From Acidimicrobilacustris europaeus (lineage in GTDB: Bacteria > Actinomycetota > Acidimicrobiia > Acidimicrobiales > Acidimicrobilacustridaceae), in assembly GCA_965194515.1 (NCBI GenBank), contig OZ239146.1, positions 1,798,001 to 1,862,000 of the forward strand: DNA of 64,000 nt, in the 5' to 3' direction. The notes beneath the pieces are model-generated. The model ran no database searches. It was not told where the DNA came from and saw only the letters and a list, made by a program, of their open reading frames with translations. This document shows, piece after piece, positions 41,752-54,747 of this stretch (its first letter is position 1; each line of letters opens with the position of its first letter). Made by a program: the position numbers and the translations under genes.

Positions 41752-42222
41752 TTACCAGCGGTAGTGAGCAAACGCCTTGTTGGATTCGGCCATCTTGTAG
41801 AGATCTTCGCGACGCTTGATCGATGCACCAACGCCGTTGGCGGCATCCATAAGTTCGTTCGCAAGACGCTCTGCCATCGTGCGCTCGCGACGCTGACGTG
41901 AGTAGCCCACGATCCAACGAATGGCGAGCGTGTTGGCACGACGGGGACGAACCTCGACGGGCACCTGATAGGTGGCGCCACCAACACGACGGCTACGAAC
42001 CTCGAGCTGCGGCTTGACGTTGTCGACTGCACGCTTGAGCGTTGCGATCGGCTCGGTGCCGGTCTTGGCTTCGATCATGGTGAGCGCTTCGTACACGATG
42101 CGCTCGGCAGTGGAGCGCTTGCCGCGCTGCAGAACCTTGTTGACAAGCTGAGTAACAACGACCGATCGGTAGATCGGATCGGGCATCAGTTCGCGGCGGG
42201 GTGCGGGACCCTTACGAGGCAT
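41752..42222 (-). CDS. rpsG: 30S ribosomal protein S7
   Basis: 156 residues from ATG 42222 (PRKGPAPRRELMPDPIYRSV). VTQLVNKVLQRGKRSTAERI, VGGATYQVPVEVRPRR and the terminal HYRW are S7 motifs. Binds the 16S 3' major domain. One base separates it from the rpsL stop. Confidence 0.98.
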   Translation of the reverse strand: MPRKGPAPRRELMPDPIYRSVVVTQLVNKVLQRGKRSTAERIVYEALTMIEAKTGTEPIATLKRAVDNVKPQLEVRSRRVGGATYQVPVEVRPRRANTLAIRWIVGYSRQRRERTMAERLANELMDAANGVGASIKRREDLYKMAESNKAFAHYRW

Positions 42223-42223
42223 A

Positions 42224-42595
42224 TCAGCTTTCCTTCTTGGCGCCGTAACGGCTACGGGCCTGCTTGCGATCGCGCACACCCGAGGTGTCGAGGGTGCCGC
42301 GGATGATCTTGTAACGCACACCCGGAAGATCCTTCACACGACCACCGCGCACGAGAACGATGCTGTGCTCTTGGAGGTTGTGTCCTTCACCGGGGATGTA
42401 GGCAGTGACTTCCATGCCGGAAGACAAACGAACACGAGCAACCTTGCGGAGTGCGGAGTTCGGCTTCTTCGGGGTAGTCGTATAGACGCGCGTGCACACG
42501 CCCCGACGCTGCGGAGCGCCCTTGAGGGCCGGGGTCTTGCCCTTCGCGGGCTTCGACTGGCGGCCCTTACGGACCAACTGCTGAATGGTGGGCAC
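42224..42595 (-). CDS. rpsL: 30S ribosomal protein S12
   Basis: 123 residues from GTG 42595. The two decoding loops TPKKPNSALRK and PGVRYKIIRG keep the lysines whose changes give streptomycin resistance elsewhere, so a sensitive-type sequence is expected. First gene of the str operon, behind AGAAAGG. The 102 bases up to rpoC contain a hairpin. Confidence 0.98.
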   Translation of the reverse strand: MPTIQQLVRKGRQSKPAKGKTPALKGAPQRRGVCTRVYTTTPKKPNSALRKVARVRLSSGMEVTAYIPGEGHNLQEHSIVLVRGGRVKDLPGVRYKIIRGTLDTSGVRDRKQARSRYGAKKES

Positions 42596-42656
42596 AACGA
42601 ACCTTTCTGGCGTTCATATCGCGACGGGGACCGGCCCCGAAGCGGAGGGCAAGGTT

Positions 42657-42690
42657 AGGGGGGTCGGCCCGTTCTGGGCAAACCCCCGAA
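42657..42690 (-). terminator. Hairpin after rpoC
   Basis: Minus strand, starting about 8 bases after the rpoC stop: GGGGGT...ACCCCC outer arms with an inner GCCC/GGGC, 30-odd bases in all. A likely terminator separating rpoBC from the str operon, though no T-run follows. Confidence 0.55.
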
Positions 42691-42697
42691 ACCGGGA

Positions 42698-46795
<4,098 letters not shown>

Positions 46796-46799
46796 GACT

Positions 46800-49700
46800 T
46801 CAGCCCCTCTCTGCCTGGCGGCGGGCATCTTCTTCATCACTGCCACGTTCCGGGCGTGAAAGATCGATACCAAGTTCTTCGGCGGTACGGAAGATGTCTT
46901 CGTCGAGCTCACGCATTTCGATCTCGGCGCCTGAGGTGTTGAGTACCTCGACGTTGAGACAGAGTGCCTGCATTTCCTTGATGAGAACCTTGAAGCTCTC
47001 GGGAATGCCGGGCTCGGGAATGTTCTCGCCCTTGACGATGGCTTCGTAGACCTTCACGCGGCCGAGAACGTCGTCGGACTTGATGGTGAGGAGTTCCTGC
47101 AGGCAATACGCAGCGCCATACGCCTCGAGTGCCCACACCTCCATTTCACCGAATCGCTGGCCACCGAACTGCGCCTTACCGCCCAGCGGCTGCTGGGTGA
47201 TCATGGAGTACGGGCCGGTCGAACGAGCGTGGATCTTGTCGTCGACCAAATGCGCAAGCTTGAGGATGTACACAACGCCGACGGTGATCGGGTTGTCGTA
47301 CTTCTCGCCAGTGCGACCATTGAAAAGGGTGATCTTTCCGTCGTCCTGCATCATGCGACCGTTGTCGCCATAGCGACCATCGGTTGCTTCAGGGTGCAAG
47401 TTCTGGAAAATCTTCTTGATGGTTGGGTGCTTGCCTGCACCTTCAAGTTCGTCCCAGTGAGCGCCGTCGAAGACGGGCGTTGCGATGAGCGTTGCAGGAG
47501 GAGTGACCGGACGGGTCTTCTTCTCGGTGCCACGGATGGGTTCTTGGCCGATGGTTTCGCCCTCGATGGTCCAGCCATAACGAGCGGCGTAACCAAGATG
47601 AGCTTCAAGAACCTGACCGACGTTCATTCGGGAAGGAACACCAAGCGGGTTGAGAATGATGTCGACAGAAGTGCCATCGGCCATGAAGGGCATGTCTTCA
47701 ATCGGAAGGATCCGGGAGATAACACCCTTGTTGCCGTGACGACCAGCGAGCTTGTCGCCCACGCTGATCTTTCGCTTCTGTGCGACATACACACGAACAA
47801 GTTGATTGACGCCAGGGGGAAGTTCGTGACCGTCGTCGCGGCTGAACACCTTGACGTCGATGACCTTGCCCTTTTCACCGTGCGGAACCTTGAGCGAGGT
47901 GTCGCGAACTTCGCGGGCCTTCTCGCCGAAGATTGCACGAAGGAGACGCTCTTCTGGCGTGAGTTCGGTTTCACCCTTCGGGGTGACCTTGCCCACAAGC
48001 ACATCGCCAGCCGAAACCTCGGCACCAACGCGGATGATGCCGCGCTCGTCGAGGTCGGCGAGGATTTCGTCAGAAAGGTTCGGAATGTCTCGGGTGATTT
48101 CTTCCGGACCAAGCTTTGTGTCACGAGCATCGATCTCGTGCTCCTTGATGTGGATCGACGTAAGAACGTCGTCCTTTACAAGACGCTCGGACAGGATGAT
48201 GGCGTCCTCGAAGTTGTAGCCCTCCCATGGCATGAAGGCCACGACGAGGTTCTTTCCGAGTGCGAGTTCACCGTTATCGGTGGACGGACCGTGAGCGAGG
48301 ATCTCGCCCTTCTTAATGGCCTGACCCTGCGCAACGATGGGCTTTTGGTTAATGCAAGTGTCCTGGTTCGAGCGTTCGAACTTGAGGAGACGGTAAACAA
48401 CGCGTCCCTTGTTCTTGTACTGAACAGTGATGGCGTTGCCATCGACCTCGGTGATGGTGCCGTCTTCCTCGGCGAGGATCATGTCGGCAGCATCGCGAGC
48501 AGCGCGTGATTCGATGCCGGTACCGATGTACGGAGCTTCGGCACGCAACAACGGAACGGCCTGACGCTGCATGTTGGCGCCCATGAGTGCGCGGTTTGCA
48601 TCGTCGTGCTCGAGGAAAGGAATGAGTGCAGTTGCGACCGAAACGATCTGCTTCGGTGAAACGTCCATGAGCTGAACTTCAGCCGGAGCGACGTTTGAAA
48701 TTTCGGTGGTTGCACCGAAGAAGACGTCGCGTTCGAGCATGAGCTTCAGTTCGCCAAGAGTGGCGGCCTGCGGTGAACGACGCACGAGAACTCGGTCGGC
48801 CCTAAATGTGCCGTCGGGGTTCAGTGGTGCGTTGGCCTGCGCAACGACGTATTCCTCTTCCTCATCAGCTGCGAGGTAGACGATTTCGTCGGTGACGCGA
48901 CCGTCAACAACCTTGCGGTACGGCGACTCGATGAAACCAAATGCGTTGACGCGAGCGAAGGTTGCAAGCGCACCGATAAGACCAATGTTCGGGCCTTCGG
49001 GAGTTTCAATCGGGCACATACGGCCGTAATGACTGAAGTGAACGTCGCGGACTTCGAAGCCAGCACGCTCACGTGACAGACCACCCGGACCGAGCGCTGA
49101 AAGACGACGGCGGTGGGTAAGGCCCGAAAGCGGGTTGACCTGATCCATGAACTGCGACAACTGCGAAGTTCCGAAGAACTCCTTGATTGACGCAACGACA
49201 GGGCGAATGTTGATGAGGGTCTGCGGCGTGATTGCTTCGACGTCTTGGGTGGTCATGCGCTCACGCACAACACGTTCCATACGTGACAGACCGATGCGGA
49301 CCTGGTTCTGAATGAGTTCACCAACGGAACGAATACGACGGTTGGCGAAATGGTCCTGATCGTCGAGTCGGTAACCCGGCTCAGCGTTGACGAGGTTCAG
49401 GAGGTAGGTGGTTGCGGCAAGAACTTCAGACGGCGTAAGCACCGACTGGTCGAGTTCGGGACGCTCAAGCTTGATGTTGAACAGTTTCTCGATCTTGTCG
49501 AGTTCTGGTCCGAGCTTGCGGTTGAGCTTGTAACGACCAACGCGTGAGAGGTCGTAACGACGGTTCTCGAAGAACGCGTTGCGGAAGTAGGCCTTTGCCG
49601 ATTCAACTGACGGCGGTTCGCCCGGACGTGCACGCTTGTAGATCTCGACAAGTGCTTCGTCTTGTGTCGGAGCGAGTTCGCGATCTTTTTCCCACTGACC

Positions 49701-50393
49701 TTCAAGGAAATCGAAGTGACGAACGAAACGCTCGAGGAAACCTGGGAAGTTTTCTTCGTCGTAACCAAGTGCACGAAGAAGAACGAAAAGACTGAGACGA
49801 CGCTTGCGTGCAACACGTGCACCAGCGGTGACGTCCTTGCCCGGCTTTTGTTCAACGTCGAATTCGATCCACTCACCGCGGTAAGGGTGGATAGTGCCGG
49901 TAACGAGCTGATGCTTTTGCAAGTTACGAAGACGGAAACGCTCGCCAGGCTGGAAGATGACGCCGGGAGAACGAACGAGCTGCGAAACAACAACGCGCTC
50001 AGTGCCGTTAATGACGAACGTGCCCTTCTCGGTCATCATCGGGAAGTCGCCCATGAAGACGGTTTGTTCTTTGATTTCGCCAGTTGATGCGTTCATGAAA
50101 CGCGCACGCACGAAGATCGGTGCGGAGAAGGTCATGTCCTTCTCTTTGCACTCCTCCACCGTGAACTTGGGCGGCGGACGAAGATCTTCATCTTCAGGAT
50201 CGAATTCAAGTTCGAGCTGAAGGGTTTCGGTGAAGTCCTTAATCGGGCTGATGTCACGGAAGGTTTCCGCGAGACCAGTGTGAAGGAACCACTCGAATGA
50301 TTCGCGTTGAATCGCGATCAAGTCGGGCAGCTCAAGAACTTCGTCGAGATTCGCGAACGAATAACGGTCACGTACGGTCGGACGAGCAGACAA
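46800..50393 (-). CDS. rpoB: DNA-directed RNA polymerase beta subunit
   Basis: 1197 residues, from a TTG start at 50393 behind GAGGAG. The rifampicin pocket GTSQLSQFMDQVNPLSGLTH, with RRRLSALGPGGLSRERAG, is intact except for Val at the position that is Asn518 in E. coli, a site that varies naturally. The C-terminal GGKAQFGGQRFGEMEVWALE is conserved. The 383-base gap upstream contains the rplL terminator and a good promoter, so rpoBC can be transcribed separately from rplJL. Confidence 0.98.
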   Translation of the reverse strand: MSARPTVRDRYSFANLDEVLELPDLIAIQRESFEWFLHTGLAETFRDISPIKDFTETLQLELEFDPEDEDLRPPPKFTVEECKEKDMTFSAPIFVRARFMNASTGEIKEQTVFMGDFPMMTEKGTFVINGTERVVVSQLVRSPGVIFQPGERFRLRNLQKHQLVTGTIHPYRGEWIEFDVEQKPGKDVTAGARVARKRRLSLFVLLRALGYDEENFPGFLERFVRHFDFLEGQWEKDRELAPTQDEALVEIYKRARPGEPPSVESAKAYFRNAFFENRRYDLSRVGRYKLNRKLGPELDKIEKLFNIKLERPELDQSVLTPSEVLAATTYLLNLVNAEPGYRLDDQDHFANRRIRSVGELIQNQVRIGLSRMERVVRERMTTQDVEAITPQTLINIRPVVASIKEFFGTSQLSQFMDQVNPLSGLTHRRRLSALGPGGLSRERAGFEVRDVHFSHYGRMCPIETPEGPNIGLIGALATFARVNAFGFIESPYRKVVDGRVTDEIVYLAADEEEEYVVAQANAPLNPDGTFRADRVLVRRSPQAATLGELKLMLERDVFFGATTEISNVAPAEVQLMDVSPKQIVSVATALIPFLEHDDANRALMGANMQRQAVPLLRAEAPYIGTGIESRAARDAADMILAEEDGTITEVDGNAITVQYKNKGRVVYRLLKFERSNQDTCINQKPIVAQGQAIKKGEILAHGPSTDNGELALGKNLVVAFMPWEGYNFEDAIILSERLVKDDVLTSIHIKEHEIDARDTKLGPEEITRDIPNLSDEILADLDERGIIRVGAEVSAGDVLVGKVTPKGETELTPEERLLRAIFGEKAREVRDTSLKVPHGEKGKVIDVKVFSRDDGHELPPGVNQLVRVYVAQKRKISVGDKLAGRHGNKGVISRILPIEDMPFMADGTSVDIILNPLGVPSRMNVGQVLEAHLGYAARYGWTIEGETIGQEPIRGTEKKTRPVTPPATLIATPVFDGAHWDELEGAGKHPTIKKIFQNLHPEATDGRYGDNGRMMQDDGKITLFNGRTGEKYDNPITVGVVYILKLAHLVDDKIHARSTGPYSMITQQPLGGKAQFGGQRFGEMEVWALEAYGAAYCLQELLTIKSDDVLGRVKVYEAIVKGENIPEPGIPESFKVLIKEMQALCLNVEVLNTSGAEIEMRELDEDIFRTAEELGIDLSRPERGSDEEDARRQAERG

Positions 50394-50656
50394 GGAAAGC
50401 TCCTCGGTGAAGGAAGGGCGTGACGCACCTACCGAACTGGAACGGACCGAACCGAAACGAACCGGGCCGAAACAGTGACGTCCGAGGCGCGACGCAACGT
50501 CAGAGACGATTCGAAGCGGCCCAAGACGCGGAAGGGCGGATTGAGGATCCTAGGGGCAGGACGCGAGGAAGAGCAACCCTGGAATTCCGGCCATTTGGCG
50601 AATTCAGGCGCTCACTCGGGGGATCATCCACTTCTACCCCGTTTGAATTGGGCGGC

Positions 50657-50685
50657 AACCTAGACCCCTCGCCCGCCGGGGTCAA
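50657..50685 (-). promoter_or_regulatory. Predicted promoter of rpoB-rpoC
   Basis: Minus strand TTGACC (50685-50680), an exact 17-base spacer, TAGGTT (50662-50657). It lies 33 bases after the rplL terminator and about 260 bases before rpoB. The long leader between contains a purine-poor run of repeated TTCGGT-like words (50430-50480) but no gene that I can see. Confidence 0.65.
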
Positions 50686-50717
50686 GCATCACTCCCCTGC
50701 GGCCCCCGGAAAACGAC

Positions 50718-50745
50718 GCTGGCCCACCCCGGAGGGCGGGCCAGC
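50718..50745 (-). terminator. Terminator after rplJ-rplL
   Basis: Minus strand GCTGGCCCGCCC pairs with GGGTGGGCCAGC around TCCG, then CGTCGTTTTCC with a short T-run. It begins about 32 bases after the rplL stop. Good intrinsic terminator. Confidence 0.8.
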
Positions 50746-50776
50746 ACACAAGCCTGACGGCGAGTGTCGAACCGAA

Positions 50777-51160
50777 TTACTTGAGTTCGACAGTGGCGCC
50801 GGCACCCTCAAGGGCGGCCTTTGCCTTCTCTGCGTCTTCCTTCGAGGCATTCTCGAGGACGGTCTGGGGAGCGCCGTCGACCAGATCCTTGGCTTCCTTG
50901 AGGCCAAGATTCGTGAGTCCACGCACCTCCTTGATGACCTGGATCTTCTTGTCGCCAGCGCCGGTGAGAACGACGTCGAATTCGTCCTTCTCGGCAGCAG
51001 CTTCGCCGCCACCGCCGCCGCCTGCAGCCGGGGCTGCAGCAACAGCTACCGGAGCAGCTGCGGAAACGCCGAACTTCTCTTCGAAGTCCTTGAGTAGTTC
51101 ACTGAGTTCGAGGACCGACATACCGGCGATCGCGTCGAGGATTTCTTCCTTGGTTGCCAT
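50777..51160 (-). CDS. rplL: 50S ribosomal protein L7/L12
   Basis: 127 residues. N-terminal dimerisation helices (EEILDAIAGMSVLELSELLK), an Ala/Gly-rich hinge, and the C-terminal factor-binding domain (LTNLGLKEAKDLVDGAPQTV). Stalk protein that recruits EF-Tu and EF-G. Two bases after rplJ. Confidence 0.98.
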   Translation of the reverse strand: MATKEEILDAIAGMSVLELSELLKDFEEKFGVSAAAPVAVAAAPAAGGGGGGEAAAEKDEFDVVLTGAGDKKIQVIKEVRGLTNLGLKEAKDLVDGAPQTVLENASKEDAEKAKAALEGAGATVELK

Positions 51161-51162
51161 TT

Positions 51163-51891
51163 TCAGCTCTCCTGGGTGTCACCCTCGGCCTCAGCCGGGG
51201 CAGCGTCGTTGGATTCGGCGGCGGCATCGGCCACGGCCTCGGGTGTTTCGGTGGTGTCTTCGGCTGCAGGAGCCTCGGCCTCTGCCTCAGCAGCGGCTTC
51301 GGGTGCAGCGGCTTCTTCGACGGCAGGTTCTTCGGCCGGGGTCTCGATGACCTCGGGCGCGCCACCCTGCTTCTCGATAAGTGCAGCCAGTCCGTAGGCG
51401 AAATCGCGAGGAAGCGCCTGCAGAAGTCCAGCGAACTGCACCATCGGGGCAGCGATGAGGCCAGCCAGCTGAGCCAGCAATTCCTCACGCGGTGCCACGT
51501 CGGCGAGTGCCTTGACGTCGGCCTCAGTGAGCAACTTCTCACCAAGGACGCCGCCCTTCACCACCAGGTTGGGATTGCCCTTTGCGAATTCACGCAGGGC
51601 CTTTGCGACGGCAACGGGGTCTCCGGTGCCGCCAGCGGGAACGAAGGCGATGGCCGTCGGTCCAGTCAGGTGTGAATCAAGATCAAGTCCAAGTTCGTTT
51701 GTCGCACGACGCACGAGCGTGTTCTTGTAGACCTTGTAATCACCACCGGCTGCACGAAGTGCCGCACGAAGTTCTGCCAGTCCACTGACATCGATTCCGC
51801 GGTACTCGGTGAGCAGGACGGCTTCTGAATCACTGAAGCGCTCACGCACCTCGGCAACCACAGCCACCTTTTCCGGTCTCGGGTTTTCCAT
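51163..51891 (-). CDS. rplJ: 50S ribosomal protein L10 with Ala/Glu-rich tail
   Basis: 242 residues from ATG 51891 behind GAGAGGAGG; ordinary L10 has about 170. Residues 1-170 are normal (EYRGIDVSGLAELRAALRAA, YKVYKNTLVRRA, GPTAIAF). The last 60-70 residues are almost only Ala, Glu, Pro, Asp and Thr, an acidic unstructured tail behind the helix that binds L12 dimers. The leader carries an attenuator-like structure. Confidence 0.96.
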   Translation of the reverse strand: MENPRPEKVAVVAEVRERFSDSEAVLLTEYRGIDVSGLAELRAALRAAGGDYKVYKNTLVRRATNELGLDLDSHLTGPTAIAFVPAGGTGDPVAVAKALREFAKGNPNLVVKGGVLGEKLLTEADVKALADVAPREELLAQLAGLIAAPMVQFAGLLQALPRDFAYGLAALIEKQGGAPEVIETPAEEPAVEEAAAPEAAAEAEAEAPAAEDTTETPEAVADAAAESNDAAPAEAEGDTQES

Positions 51892-52031
51892 CGCACCTCC
51901 TCTCATCTGGTGTGTCTCTTCCGGTTCTCTGGTGCGTTGCACCAAATCACCGCTGGGCTGGTGTCGAGCAGTTCCGAGGAACGATTCGACACCGGGTTGC
52001 CACGTTGGTGATCACCGGCCGAATGGGCTGG

Positions 52032-52117
52032 AAAAAACACAACGGGGCGTCCGCCGCTTAGCGCGAGAACGCCCCGAAATTGGGAGGTTCACCTCGTCAG
52101 GTGGGTTCCGGGGAACC
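52032..52117 (-). promoter_or_regulatory. rplJ leader with attenuator-like terminator
   Basis: Minus strand, in order: GGTTC/GAACC at 52117-52104, CACCT-GACG-AGGTG at 52103-52090, then a GGGGCGT/ACGCCCC stem at 52075-52044 followed by six T (52037-52032). The last is a textbook intrinsic terminator placed 140 bases before rplJ. Structured RNA followed by a terminator before L10-L12 fits autogenous attenuation. The rest of the 341-base gap shows no gene. Confidence 0.65.
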
Positions 52118-52181
52118 TGTTACACCCCTAGGGGCACCGGATGTCTGCGGCGAGCGGATTTAATTGACTGCGAACTGTAGT

Positions 52182-52210
52182 GGCGGGCTCAACCAAGAGG
52201 CCAGCCCGCC
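52182..52210 (-). terminator. Hairpin after rplA
   Basis: Minus strand GGCGGGCT/AGCCCGCC with a 13-base loop, 22 bases after the rplA stop. No T-run. Together with the stronger terminator at 52032-52075 it probably ends rplK-rplA. Confidence 0.5.
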
Positions 52211-52232
52211 CCGACAGCGAAAAACGAGAAAC

Positions 52233-52940
52233 TCAGACCTCTTCGACAGCGAGCATGCGCTGGGAGTCAATCTTGACGCCCGGACCCATGGTCGACGACA
52301 GCGAGACCTTCTTGAAATAGCGACCCTTGGCAGAAGCAGGCTTGGCCTTTTCGAGCTCTTCAAGCACGGCACGGAGGTTGGCCACAAGAGCGGGAACCTC
52401 GAAGGAGACCTTGCCGATCGGAACATGAACGTTGCCCTGGCGATCGGTGCGGTACTCAACCTTGCCGCCCTTGAAGTCGGCAACGGCCTTGCCAACGTCG
52501 GGAGTAACGGTGCCGGTCTTGGGGTTGGGCATAAGACCACGCGGGCCGAGCTGACGGCCGAGCTTGCCAACCTGGGGCATGAGATCAGGGGTGGCGATGA
52601 CGAGATCGAAATCCATCATTCCGCCTTCAACCTGCGCGAGCAGATCGTCGGCGCCAACAAATTCAGCGCCTGCGTCGCGAGCAGCCTGCGCGGCATCGCC
52701 GGCGGCAAACACTGCGATGCGAACATCGGTACCGGTACCGGACGGAAGGGCAACGGTGCCACGAACCATCTGGTCGGCCTTGCGGGGGTCAACGCCCAGA
52801 CGCACCGACAGTTCGACGGTTTCATCGAACTTTGCCGATGCCAACGTCTTCACCTTGGTGACTGCTTCAGTCGAGCCATGCTGCGTGGCGCTGTCGAAGC
52901 TGGATGCTGCTGCGTTGTACTTCTTACCGTGCTGTGCCAT
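52233..52940 (-). CDS. rplA: 50S ribosomal protein L1
   Basis: 235 residues. FDETVELSVRLGVDPRKADQ, GRQLGPRGLMPNPKTGTVT and GKVSFEVPALVANLRAVLEE are L1 signatures. Base of the L1 stalk. It follows rplK with a 104-base gap, in which I see no gene. Confidence 0.98.
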   Translation of the reverse strand: MAQHGKKYNAAASSFDSATQHGSTEAVTKVKTLASAKFDETVELSVRLGVDPRKADQMVRGTVALPSGTGTDVRIAVFAAGDAAQAARDAGAEFVGADDLLAQVEGGMMDFDLVIATPDLMPQVGKLGRQLGPRGLMPNPKTGTVTPDVGKAVADFKGGKVEYRTDRQGNVHVPIGKVSFEVPALVANLRAVLEELEKAKPASAKGRYFKKVSLSSTMGPGVKIDSQRMLAVEEV

Positions 52941-53044
52941 TTCGGCTCCCTCGGGTCGGGCACCACAGTGGGTGCAAACGATTCACCTGCCGGGCGAGGT
53001 TGTCCTCGGCATGGCGGGTTCGCGGGTGCGAACCGGAACTGCGA

Positions 53045-53470
53045 TCAGCGAATTTCGATGCCCATGGAACGGGCGGTACCAGCAACCTGAAGGCGAGCGG
53101 CCTCGAGATCATTGGCATTGAGATCAGGCATCTTGACCTGTGCGATCTCGGTGACCTGCGCGTCGGTGATGGAACCGGCGACGGCCTTCGACGGAGTCTG
53201 TGAACCCTTGGGCAGACCAGCAGCCTGCTTGATGAGTACCGAGGTCGGCGGAGTCTTCAGGATGAACGTGAAGCTGCGATCCTCGAAGATTGTGATCTCG
53301 ACGGGCACGATGGTGCCCTTCTGCGCCTCAGTCTTGGCGTTGTATTCCTTGCAGAAATCCATGATCGCGACGCCGTGCGGGCCGAGCGCGGTACCGACGG
53401 GCGGGGCCGGGTTGGCTCCACCAGCGGGGATCTGGATTTTCACGACGGCCGAAACCTTCTTCTTGGCCAT
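53045..53470 (-). CDS. rplK: 50S ribosomal protein L11
   Basis: 141 residues from ATG 53470 (AKKKVSAVVKIQIPAGGANP). The thiostrepton-region motif reads ALGPHGVAIMDFCKEYNAKT, with Pro where most L11 proteins have Gln (ALGQHG). The C-terminal rRNA-binding domain is normal. In-frame codons upstream lack L11 similarity. Confidence 0.97.
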   Translation of the reverse strand: MAKKKVSAVVKIQIPAGGANPAPPVGTALGPHGVAIMDFCKEYNAKTEAQKGTIVPVEITIFEDRSFTFILKTPPTSVLIKQAAGLPKGSQTPSKAVAGSITDAQVTEIAQVKMPDLNANDLEAARLQVAGTARSMGIEIR

Positions 53471-53527
53471 GATTGCGACTCGCTTCTTTTCTTGTGTTCC
53501 TGCGCCCATCGGGCGGCGGGAGATTCT

Positions 53528-53571
53528 GACGGCTCAGAGCCGTCTCTGACAATTCCTCCGGCCGAAGCCGG
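53528..53571 (-). promoter_or_regulatory. Two hairpins in the rplK leader
   Basis: Minus strand CCGGC-TTCG-GCCGG (53571-53558) and GACGGC/GCCGTC with a 5-base loop (53544-53528), in the 107-base gap between nusG and rplK. They could end nusG transcripts or form an L11/L1 leader; the sequence does not decide. Confidence 0.45.
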
Positions 53572-53577
53572 TACTTC

Positions 53578-54330
53578 CTAGAGCTTTGCGACCTGAGAGA
53601 ACTCGAGTTCGACGGGGGTCTCACGACCGAAGATGTTGACCAACACCTTGACCTTGAGCTGATCTTCGTTGATCTCGACGATCTCGCCAGAGAAGTCGGC
53701 AAAGGGGCCTTCCTTGACCCGAACGGTTTCGCCCTGCTCGTACTCGAGACGTGGCTTGCCGCGCTTTGTTGTGACCTCTTCGGTTTCGTCGGGAACGGTG
53801 AGGAAGTTCTCGACATCGCGACGCGGAAGTGGCGACGGCTTTGCACCCTGACCAACGAAGCCGGTGATACCTGGCGTGTTGCGAATGACGTACCAAGAAT
53901 CGTCGGTCATATCGCAACGAACAAGGAGATAACCCGGGAAGACCTTCTTCTGAACGATCTGCTTTTTACCGTTCTTGAATTCAACGACGTCTTCCATAGG
54001 AATGACGCATTCGTGAATGCTGTCTTCCATGTTCATCGATTGCGTACGAGCTTCGAGGTTTTGCTTGACCTTCTTCTCGTAACCCGACTGCGTGTGCACG
54101 ACGTACCAACGACCGGGACGATCGAACGGGCTTTGCGCACGCGGACGCGCTTGCTCAAGCAGTTCGTCGGTGTCGATGACGTCGACCTCGATCTCGGTGT
54201 CGATCACTTCGATGTCGCCTGCGTCATCGACGATGACGTCGATTTCCTCAATGATTTCTTCAACAATCACGTCGGAGGCAGACGCATCTACTGCGTCATT
54301 TGAAAATTGGATGTCGTCATTCATGGTCAT
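53578..54330 (-). CDS. nusG: Transcription termination/antitermination protein NusG, acidic N-terminal extension
   Basis: 250 residues from ATG 54330, overlapping the secE stop (TGATG). The NGN domain starts at about residue 75 (RWYVVHTQSGYEKKVKQNLE) and contains KKVFPGYLLVRC; the KOW domain is VKEGPFADFSGEIVEINEDQ. The first 73 residues are strikingly acidic (Asp, Glu, Ile, Val), a type of extension common in actinobacterial NusG. Couples RNA polymerase to Rho and the ribosome. Confidence 0.97.
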   Translation of the reverse strand: MTMNDDIQFSNDAVDASASDVIVEEIIEEIDVIVDDAGDIEVIDTEIEVDVIDTDELLEQARPRAQSPFDRPGRWYVVHTQSGYEKKVKQNLEARTQSMNMEDSIHECVIPMEDVVEFKNGKKQIVQKKVFPGYLLVRCDMTDDSWYVIRNTPGITGFVGQGAKPSPLPRRDVENFLTVPDETEEVTTKRGKPRLEYEQGETVRVKEGPFADFSGEIVEINEDQLKVKVLVNIFGRETPVELEFSQVAKL

Positions 54331-54623
54331 CAGGCGTTGAACAGTTTCAGTACGGCCTCGGAGAACACCCAATCGATACCGAAGATCAAGAGGGTGAAAA
54401 AGATGAGGGTGACGATGGTGATGATGGAGTAATTGATGGTCTCGGAGCGAGTGGGCCACGCGACCTTGCGCAGTTCAGACCGAACCTCGCGAGCGAACTC
54501 GACTGGACCGGTACGTTCCTTTGCGCGCTGCTGGGTGCCTCGACGGGCGCGAATGGGCTCGCCATCGGGGCCAAGTTCGCCCTGACGCTGCAGCATTCGT
54601 TTTTGTTCTCTGTTGAGAGCCAT
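54330..54623 (-). CDS. secE: Preprotein translocase subunit SecE
   Basis: 97 residues. A cytoplasmic amphipathic region with EVRSELRKVAWPTRSE, then one membrane span (INYSIITIVTLIFFTLLIFG). The single span is the usual actinobacterial form. Clamps SecY (25261). Immediately upstream of nusG and downstream of tRNA-Trp. Confidence 0.97.
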   Translation of the reverse strand: MALNREQKRMLQRQGELGPDGEPIRARRGTQQRAKERTGPVEFAREVRSELRKVAWPTRSETINYSIITIVTLIFFTLLIFGIDWVFSEAVLKLFNA

Positions 54624-54674
54624 CGAAACACTTCCACTTACGTTTCACGCCGACATCGACGCGGACTTTTCGAG

Positions 54675-54747
54675 CAGGGCAGGAGGGACTTGAACCCCCA
54701 ACCGTCGGTGTTGGAGACCGGTGCTCTACCAATTGAGCTACTGCCCT
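54675..54747 (-). tRNA. tRNA-Trp (CCA anticodon)
   Basis: 73-base cloverleaf on the minus strand: acceptor AGGGCAG/CTGCCCT with all 7 pairs, D arm GCTC...GAGC, anticodon loop CTCCAAC, T loop TTCAAGT, discriminator G. CCA is not encoded. tRNA-Trp before secE is a common bacterial arrangement. The 130 bases upstream, toward the anti-sigma gene, show a TACCCT box but no clear -35. Confidence 0.96.

Noticed and set aside
49136..49166. Val at the E. coli RpoB Asn518 position, suggesting rifampicin resistance
   Set aside because: This position varies naturally between bacteria and the rest of the pocket is unchanged. Resistance cannot be inferred.
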